This document shows positions 59,093 through 64,000 of a stretch of 64,000 nucleotides of DNA, one piece after another. Source of the stretch: Planktophila turicensis. Lineage in GTDB: Bacteria; Actinomycetota; Actinomycetes; Nanopelagicales; Nanopelagicaceae. Both the position numbers and the translations under genes were made by a program. The stretch lies in NCBI GenBank assembly GCA_965234405.1, contig OZ248346.1. One strand, given 5' to 3'. The notes beneath the pieces are model-generated. The model was given only the letters and a program-made list of their open reading frames with translations. It made no database searches and was not told where the DNA came from. Position 1 is the stretch's first letter. Every line of letters starts with the position of its first letter.

Positions 59093-60928
59093 ATGAGCGG
59101 TCGTATCAAGGCAGATGACATCGTTTATGTGCGCGAACATGCACATATCGATGAGGTCGTCTCTGCTGCTGGCGTTGCTCTCAAAAATGCTGGTGGGGGA
59201 CAGAAGAAAGGTCTCTGCCCATTCCATGATGAAAAGTCACCTTCGTTTCACGTAACTCCATCAAAGAATTACTACCACTGCTTCGGTTGTGGCGTTGGTG
59301 GCGATGTCATCGACTTCATGATGAAGACGGATCACCTTTCATTTACAGAAACAATCGAACGTCTGGCATCTCAAATTGGTTACACACTTCGCTACGAAGA
59401 AGGTGGGCCTACCCAGCCGACGTCACAACGTTCACGACTCTATGCAGCCAATCTTGCAGCTGCGAAGTTCTTTCAAGATTTACTCAACACATCTCCCGAT
59501 GCAGCACATGGTCGCGATCTTCTGACCAAGCGCGGCTTTGATAAAGCAGCATGTGATTCATTTGGAGTTGGTTATGCGCCCAATGGTTGGGATGGACTCA
59601 CCAAGCATCTTCGCGCAGCTGGCTTTACGATCGACGAACTTGAAGAAGCTGGACTTTCGAAGATGGGCGAACGTGGTCCTATCGATAAATTCCGCAATCG
59701 CGTTATGTGGCCAATCAAAGATATTTCAGGCGACATCGTTGGATTTGGTGCACGCAAGTTAGCAAGTGATGAAGAAGATCAAGGTCCTAAGTATCTCAAC
59801 ACCTCTGAAACTCCTATCTATAAGAAGTCACAGGTTTTGTATGGTCTTGATATGGCTAAGAAAGATATTGCTAAGAATCGTCAGGTAGTAGTTGTTGAGG
59901 GATATACCGACGTGATGGCCTGCCACCTAGCAGGAATCACAACTGCGGTTGCCACCTGCGGAACTGCTTTTGGTGATGATCACATCCGCATCATCCGCCG
60001 TTTGCTCATGGATGCCGATGCATTCCGTGGCGAAGTTATCTTCACCTTCGATGGAGATGCAGCAGGACAGAAAGCTGCCATGAAAGCTTTCGGCGATGAT
60101 CAGAAGTTTGTAACTCAAACATTCGTTGCCGTCGAACCTGATGGCCTTGATCCATGCGACCTACGTCAACACAAGGGTGACTTAGCTCTGCGCGATCTGA
60201 TTGCAAAGCGAGTGCCACTCTTTGAGTTCGCAATCCGCACCGAGCTCAAGAAACACAATCTGACTACGGCTGAAGGTCGCGTTAATGCACTCAATACTGC
60301 AGCGCCATTAGTGGCGGCTATCCGCGACAAATCACTTCGCCCTGAATACATTAAATCTCTCGCTGGGTGGTTAGGTACAGAAACTGAAGTCGTAACCGCT
60401 GCCGTTAATACCGCGCTGAAGAAAGTTTCAACAACAACTGCGCCTGTCGAAGCGCCAACTGCAGATACTGCGTGGCGACCAAACCCAACTGAGCCAACGC
60501 TGATGCTCGAACGTGAAGTATTGAAGGCGAAACTTCAGATGTCAGGGTTGGTTACCGACTGGAAGACAATCGAAGAAGAAGCATTTACTCACCCTGCATA
60601 CCGCGAACTTCGTCGCATCATTGATTCATTCGGCACCGAACCAGTTCTACTTGAAAATGTCACAGATGAACGTATGCGCCAACTCTTCACCGAGCTTTCT
60701 GTAGAACCGGTGCGAACAGATGGAGCGGTATCTGAGAAATATGTTTCCAGCATTGTCGCTCGCCTGCGTGAAGTATTGGTCAGTCGCAAGATTGCAGATC
60801 TCAAATCAAGTTTGCAGAGACTCAATCCCGTTGAAAACGAGGAGCAGTACAACGCAGCTTTTGGCGATTTGGTAGCCCTGGAAACCCAGAAGCGTGGCCT
60901 GCACGAACTCTCCATCGCTTCGCTGTAG
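59093..60928 (+). CDS. dnaG: DNA primase
   Basis: 611 aa, makes RNA primers at the fork. The zinc-binding domain has CPFHDEKSPSFHV and YHCFGCGVGGDVIDF (CHC2). The RNA polymerase domain holds EGYTDVMACHLAG with the conserved Glu, and FTFDGDAAGQKAAMKAF with the metal Asp residues (TOPRIM). A C-terminal part for helicase contact starts near 470. A clean full-length copy, directly after dgt. Confidence 0.95.
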   Translation: MSGRIKADDIVYVREHAHIDEVVSAAGVALKNAGGGQKKGLCPFHDEKSPSFHVTPSKNYYHCFGCGVGGDVIDFMMKTDHLSFTETIERLASQIGYTLRYEEGGPTQPTSQRSRLYAANLAAAKFFQDLLNTSPDAAHGRDLLTKRGFDKAACDSFGVGYAPNGWDGLTKHLRAAGFTIDELEEAGLSKMGERGPIDKFRNRVMWPIKDISGDIVGFGARKLASDEEDQGPKYLNTSETPIYKKSQVLYGLDMAKKDIAKNRQVVVVEGYTDVMACHLAGITTAVATCGTAFGDDHIRIIRRLLMDADAFRGEVIFTFDGDAAGQKAAMKAFGDDQKFVTQTFVAVEPDGLDPCDLRQHKGDLALRDLIAKRVPLFEFAIRTELKKHNLTTAEGRVNALNTAAPLVAAIRDKSLRPEYIKSLAGWLGTETEVVTAAVNTALKKVSTTTAPVEAPTADTAWRPNPTEPTLMLEREVLKAKLQMSGLVTDWKTIEEEAFTHPAYRELRRIIDSFGTEPVLLENVTDERMRQLFTELSVEPVRTDGAVSEKYVSSIVARLREVLVSRKIADLKSSLQRLNPVENEEQYNAAFGDLVALETQKRGLHELSIASL

Positions 60929-60958
60929 TTCCTTTTTCTTCGCTCATTTCTTCTCATT

Positions 60959-60987
60959 TTGGCAGGGGTTAAACCCTGAGGTAGAGT
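60959..60987 (+). promoter_or_regulatory. Promoter of tRNA-Asn
   Basis: TTGGCA, 17-nt spacer, TAGAGT; expected start near 60994, 8 nt before the tRNA. Confidence 0.65.
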
Positions 60988-61001
60988 TGCGCCCGTTACA
61001 T

Positions 61002-61076
61002 TCCCTGATAGCTCAACGGCAGAGCAGTCGACTGTTAATCGACAGGTTCTTGGTTCGAATCCAAGTCAGGGAGCCA
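61002..61076 (+). tRNA. tRNA-Asn (GTT)
   Basis: A 75-nt cloverleaf with an encoded CCA: acceptor TCCCTGA/TCAGGGA, D arm TAGCTCAACGGCAGAGCA, anticodon stem GTCGA/TCGAC around CTGTTAA (anticodon GTT), T arm with GGTTCGAATCC. All stems pair well. Confidence 0.96.
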
Positions 61077-61093
61077 TTTATACCCATTTGCCT

Positions 61094-61099
61094 TACCCT
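61094..61099 (+). promoter_or_regulatory. Leaderless -10 box of the Rieske gene
   Basis: TACCCT, 6 nt before the ATG at 61106, which supports that start. Confidence 0.55.
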
Positions 61100-61105
61100 T
61101 TTTCC

Positions 61106-61519
61106 ATGAACGTTAATCCCAATTTTCAGCGTCGTGGCTTCTTACGCGCCCTTATGGTTTCGGCTCTTGCCGCAATTTCTGGAAGCAAACTTTCACCTGC
61201 AAAAGCTGCTGCAAAGGGAAAGAACATCGTCAAGCTCGCAAAGGTTCCCGTGGGTGGAACATTTAATTTCACGCACTCAGCGCAAGGAATGCCAGCAATT
61301 CTCTTTCGCACCAAAACTGGAGTCTTTGCTTATTCAGCAATCTGTACGCATCAAGGTTGCACCGTGGCCTACAACCCATCTTCAAAGCGACTTCGCTGCC
61401 CATGTCACGGCGCTGAGTTCGATCCGCTAAAGGGCGCCAAGCCAATCGGTGGAGTGACTGAAGTTCCGCTTGGAAAAGTTAAGGTGGCAGTCAAAGGCGC
61501 TTGGATAGTTGAGGCGTAA
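61106..61519 (+). CDS. Tat-exported Rieske [2Fe-2S] protein
   Basis: 137 aa. The N-terminus has a twin-arginine signal (RRGFLRA, then a hydrophobic stretch and a likely cut after AKAAA). The single Rieske domain carries CTHQGC (Cys80, His82, Cys85) and CPCHG (Cys98, Cys100, His101): two Cys and two His bind the cluster and the other two Cys form the disulfide of high-potential Rieske proteins. It is not beside cytochrome bc genes, so its partner is unknown; an extracellular electron carrier or oxidoreductase subunit is likely. Confidence 0.87.
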   Translation: MNVNPNFQRRGFLRALMVSALAAISGSKLSPAKAAAKGKNIVKLAKVPVGGTFNFTHSAQGMPAILFRTKTGVFAYSAICTHQGCTVAYNPSSKRLRCPCHGAEFDPLKGAKPIGGVTEVPLGKVKVAVKGAWIVEA

Positions 61520-61593
61520 GAAAGCCGAAGCTGGAAGTCCCCCACAAGTCCATAAGTAGTATCAGGAAAATCTCAGGAAGATAAGACAGGATC

Positions 61594-62703
61594 ATGGTTA
61601 TGAAGAACATAAAAGTAATTGGCGCATTTGTAGCCGGAGTTGTCATTGCAGGCTCTGTCGCAACTGCTGCGATCACACCTTCCACCGGAACGCTAAAAGC
61701 TTGTGCAGATAATCGCACTCAAGCTCTCTTCCTATCCTCCAATGGCACCTGTTCTTCCAGCCGCACACTCGTTGAAATCGGTGGCAACGGCATGAATACC
61801 AAGACGATTTCATCTCTCGTTACTCCTTCTGTTGTCTCCATTTCGGCCACAACATCAAGTGGCGGAGGAACCGGATCAGGCTCGATTTACAAGAGCAATT
61901 CATCTTCTAGCTACATCATCACCAACAATCACGTGATTGAAGCAGCAGCAACCACTGGCACCATCAAGGTTGAACTCACAAATGGCGAGCAGTACACCGC
62001 CAAGATTGTGGGACGCGATCCTGGTTATGACATTGCAGTGCTTCAAATTCAAATTGGTAACTTGCCAGCTATCGCACTCGGTGACTCTTCTAAGGTAAGC
62101 GTGGGAGACCCAGTTCTCGCTATTGGTTCACCACTTGGCTTAGCAAGCACAGTAACTAGTGGAATTATTTCTGCGCTTAACCGTCCGGTCTCTACCGGAA
62201 CTGTCGATGCGCAGTCATATGTAAATGCAATTCAAACCGATGCTGCAATTAACCCTGGAAACTCAGGTGGAGCCCTTATCGATTCACAAGGTCGCATCAT
62301 CGGCGTTAACTCGGCAATTGCAACGCTTTCTAGCGGATCTGCCAGCGGATCAATTGGTCTAGGTTTCTCAATTCCAATCAATGAAGCAAAGCGCGTCATC
62401 GATGAAATCATTGCGACAGGTAAATCAACCCGCCCAGTACTTGGCGTTTATTTTGATCCAACCTTCACGGGCGTAGGCGCGAAGATTGCACGATTGAGTG
62501 CAGGAGAAGGTGCCGAGAAGGCAGGCATTCCTGTTGGCTCGGTCATCCGCAGCATTGATGGGGTTAAAGTTATTGATAACGACACCGCCATCGTGCGCAT
62601 CAGATCCTACGTTCCAGGAACTGTCGTTTCAGTACTTGTAGATCTACCAACGGGCGGAAGCAAGACCTTCAAGGTCACGTTAGGGTCGGCGCCGTCGCTC
62701 TAA
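61594..62703 (+). CDS. HtrA/DegP-like serine protease with PDZ domain
   Basis: 369 aa. A signal or anchor segment (6-27) precedes a trypsin-like domain with the triad His113 (ITNNHVIEA), Asp146 (GYDIAVLQI) and Ser224 (NPGNSGGAL). A PDZ domain covers about 270-365 (AGEGAEKAGIPVGSVIRSIDG). The sequence between signal and protease, with Cys residues and an SSNGTC segment, resembles a short extracellular motif. It would degrade misfolded exported proteins. A second ATG 6 nt later is possible. Confidence 0.9.
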   Translation: MVMKNIKVIGAFVAGVVIAGSVATAAITPSTGTLKACADNRTQALFLSSNGTCSSSRTLVEIGGNGMNTKTISSLVTPSVVSISATTSSGGGTGSGSIYKSNSSSSYIITNNHVIEAAATTGTIKVELTNGEQYTAKIVGRDPGYDIAVLQIQIGNLPAIALGDSSKVSVGDPVLAIGSPLGLASTVTSGIISALNRPVSTGTVDAQSYVNAIQTDAAINPGNSGGALIDSQGRIIGVNSAIATLSSGSASGSIGLGFSIPINEAKRVIDEIIATGKSTRPVLGVYFDPTFTGVGAKIARLSAGEGAEKAGIPVGSVIRSIDGVKVIDNDTAIVRIRSYVPGTVVSVLVDLPTGGSKTFKVTLGSAPSL

Positions 62704-62751
62704 GAATTCTGTAAGAAACATACCCGTTACCTTAAATACATAGGTAGCGGG

Positions 62752-62757
62752 TATCTT
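62752..62757 (+). promoter_or_regulatory. Leaderless -10 box of the ACT-domain gene
   Basis: TATCTT, 6 nt before the ATG at 62764. Confidence 0.5.
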
Positions 62758-62763
62758 TCTGCC

Positions 62764-63006
62764 ATGGCTCTCTTCACATTGCAGGTATCTCTTCCAGACC
62801 GTCCTGGCTCACTCGGAATGCTCGCATCTGCAATCGGTTCTGCAGGTGCAGATATCCGCGGACTCGAAGTTCTTAAGAGCGAAGATGGAACTGGCTACGA
62901 TCAAATTACAGTTGCTGTCCCAGGAACTGATCCTTCAGATCTCGTTGAAATTCTTAACTCAATTGGTGGAGTCGAAGTACTTTCGATTGAGCCATTCACT
63001 AATTAA
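62764..63006 (+). CDS. ACT-domain protein
   Basis: 80 aa, a single ACT domain (beta-alpha-beta-beta-alpha-beta): LFTLQVSLPDRPGSLGMLASAI with the DRPGSL ligand turn, ADIRGLEVL, YDQITVAV, and VEILNSIGGVEVLSI. ACT domains bind amino acids; as a lone domain it may regulate a partner enzyme. No catalytic part. It is convergent with galK. Confidence 0.85.
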   Translation: MALFTLQVSLPDRPGSLGMLASAIGSAGADIRGLEVLKSEDGTGYDQITVAVPGTDPSDLVEILNSIGGVEVLSIEPFTN

Positions 63007-63013
63007 TTCTTAA

Positions 63014-64000
63014 TTAATTAAGAAGGTTTGCGCTAGCACCAGCACTCGGTAGCGATGTAAAGAATCGTGGTTTCTTAAAGCCTTGTGCTTCAAATGCCTC
63101 AGAGACCGCTTCCCGTGTCTTCTGAACGTCACTGGCTTTAATCAGCGCAATAGCGCTTCCACCAAAGCCGCCGCCAACCATGCGCGCACCCATGGCACCT
63201 GCTTCAAGAGATGCATCGACTGCAACATCGAGTTCAGGGCAAGAGACTGTGTAATCATCGCGAAGCGAGACATGGGATGCGTTAATCAATTTCCCTAAAG
63301 TCACGAAATCTGATGCTCGAAGAGCGGTCACAGCATCAAGGACTCGCGCAATTTCAGTAGCAGCGTGACGAGCGCGGATGAACTCTGTTTCGGTCAACTT
63401 GTCGCGATTTGCTTCTAGCGATTCGAGAGTTAAGTGGCGCATTGATGGAATATTTAACTTTGCAGCAACAGATTCACAGGAAGCGCGACGTTCTGCATAA
63501 CCGCCATCTACTAGTGCGTGATGTGCTTGCGTATCGATAATGAGAAGTTCGAGCCCAGCATCGGCTACGTTAAAGGGAATTGATTCGGTGCTGAGGTCGC
63601 GACAATCGAGAAGAAGCGCAGCTCCCGCTTGAGCCATAAGTGAAACAGATTGATCCATGATTCCGCATGGCACTCCAACGTAATCATTTTCAGCCTTCTG
63701 TGTTGCTCGTGCTAAATCTTCCTTGCTCTTATTGAGCGAGAAGAGAGTGTTGAGAGCTACGGCGACTGAACATTCGAGGGCGGCAGAGGATGAAAGTCCG
63801 GCGCCGGATGGAACAGTTCCGTCGACCAATATATCTACACCTGTTGAAATGCCAAGAGTCCAGATGACACCGAGAACGTATTTCTCCCAGTCACCTTTAC
63901 TGCCAGGCTTCACATCGTTGATATCGATAGTAAAAATCTTTTCTTTACGTTGATGAGATGCGATGCGGACTAAACCATCTTCGCGAGCAGCAATTGCTGC
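63014..64000 (-). CDS. galK: Galactokinase (N-terminus outside window)
   Basis: A GHMP-family kinase that phosphorylates galactose. The frame stays open from the stop at 63014 to the window edge, 329 codons with sequence (AAIAAREDGLVRIASHQRK) well upstream of the internal GTG at 63913, so the true start lies outside. Visible are the ATP loop PSGAGLSSSAALECS, GIMDQSVSLMAQAG with the catalytic Asp, LLIIDTQAHH and the C-terminal MVGGGFGGSAIAL motif. The N-terminal sugar-binding signature is expected beyond the edge. Confidence 0.92.
   Translation of the reverse strand, partial: AAIAAREDGLVRIASHQRKEKIFTIDINDVKPGSKGDWEKYVLGVIWTLGISTGVDILVDGTVPSGAGLSSSAALECSVAVALNTLFSLNKSKEDLARATQKAENDYVGVPCGIMDQSVSLMAQAGAALLLDCRDLSTESIPFNVADAGLELLIIDTQAHHALVDGGYAERRASCESVAAKLNIPSMRHLTLESLEANRDKLTETEFIRARHAATEIARVLDAVTALRASDFVTLGKLINASHVSLRDDYTVSCPELDVAVDASLEAGAMGARMVGGGFGGSAIALIKASDVQKTREAVSEAFEAQGFKKPRFFTSLPSAGASANLLN

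Noticed and set aside
63007..63024. 18-nt perfect palindrome made almost only of A and T, between the ACT gene and galK
   Set aside because: Too AT-rich to form a stable stem and it lies partly in the galK stop region; not called as a terminator.
63014..63913. Galactokinase starting at the GTG at 63913
   Set aside because: The frame continues upstream with family-like sequence to the window edge, so this GTG is an internal Val codon.
1..64000. CRISPR array, prophage, transposase or toxin-antitoxin pair
   Set aside because: No regularly spaced repeats, transposase, integrase or phage proteins were seen on either strand.

Overview
The window looks like a chromosomal stretch of a small-genome, moderately low-GC (by eye 45-50%) actinobacterium of the freshwater acI / Nanopelagicales type (Candidatus Planktophila-like). 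This rests on a heliorhodopsin of the class first found on freshwater actinobacterial DNA, a GlnA2-type glutamine synthetase, the leuA-recO-uppS order, a Lys/Ala/Pro-rich H1-like protein, very short intergenic gaps, and about 20 genes with a TANNNT box 6-7 nt before the ATG, the layout of leaderless transcripts. The lineage is an inference from gene content.

Layout. 1-2785 is the most accessory-looking part: a partial SDR with its ArsR regulator, an AT-rich secreted protein gene bracketed by 81-nt direct repeats, two tandem 49-nt hairpin repeats and a degenerate tRNA-like sequence. 2786-5358 holds small proteins (DUF4287, DUF2200, DUF1059-like, a Cys-rich protein, PhnA-like, SRPBCC, YCII). 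5365-15070 is a compact minus-strand run for myo-inositol breakdown (mmsA/iolA, iolB, iolD, iolE, a transaldolase-like gene, two Gfo/Idh/MocA dehydrogenases including iolG, an EamA permease, a TipAS-like protein). No iolC or iolJ is visible. 15149-15272 is a predicted manganese (yybP-ykoY) riboswitch in front of a TerC-family gene.

16252-23482 carries small transport and metabolism genes, including a PLP decarboxylase and gabT. 23559-29936 has a large STAND/LuxR regulator and an oxidative pentose phosphate group (pgl, gnd, zwf). 29937-33315 has tgt, a hydrolase and an MFS protein. 33423-39414 is a complete five-gene peptide/nickel-type ABC importer. 39479-45420 holds an M13 peptidase, a MarR regulator, the H1-like protein, an MFS exporter and panB.

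45497-52697 is plus-strand: nadE, glnA2, heliorhodopsin, a leucine-rich leader peptide, leuA, recO and uppS. Then come TspO and a zip-zur operon with a perfect Zur box shared with a divergent monooxygenase-like gene. 54696-60928 is a housekeeping run (glyS, dusB, a DUF218 protein, dgt, dnaG), followed by tRNA-Asn, a Tat-exported Rieske protein, an HtrA-like protease, an ACT-domain protein and a partial galK.

How it works together: carbon from inositol, peptides and sugars feeds the pentose phosphate and amino-acid pathways. Regulation visible in the sequence includes a Mn-sensing RNA, a Zur operator, leucine attenuation and a light receptor placed next to glutamine synthetase. The best candidates for further work are the glnA2-heliorhodopsin pair, the riboswitch with its ribosome-site switch, the two-sided Zur operator, the iol operon with a transaldolase-like gene, and the repeat-flanked cassette at 1280-2630.
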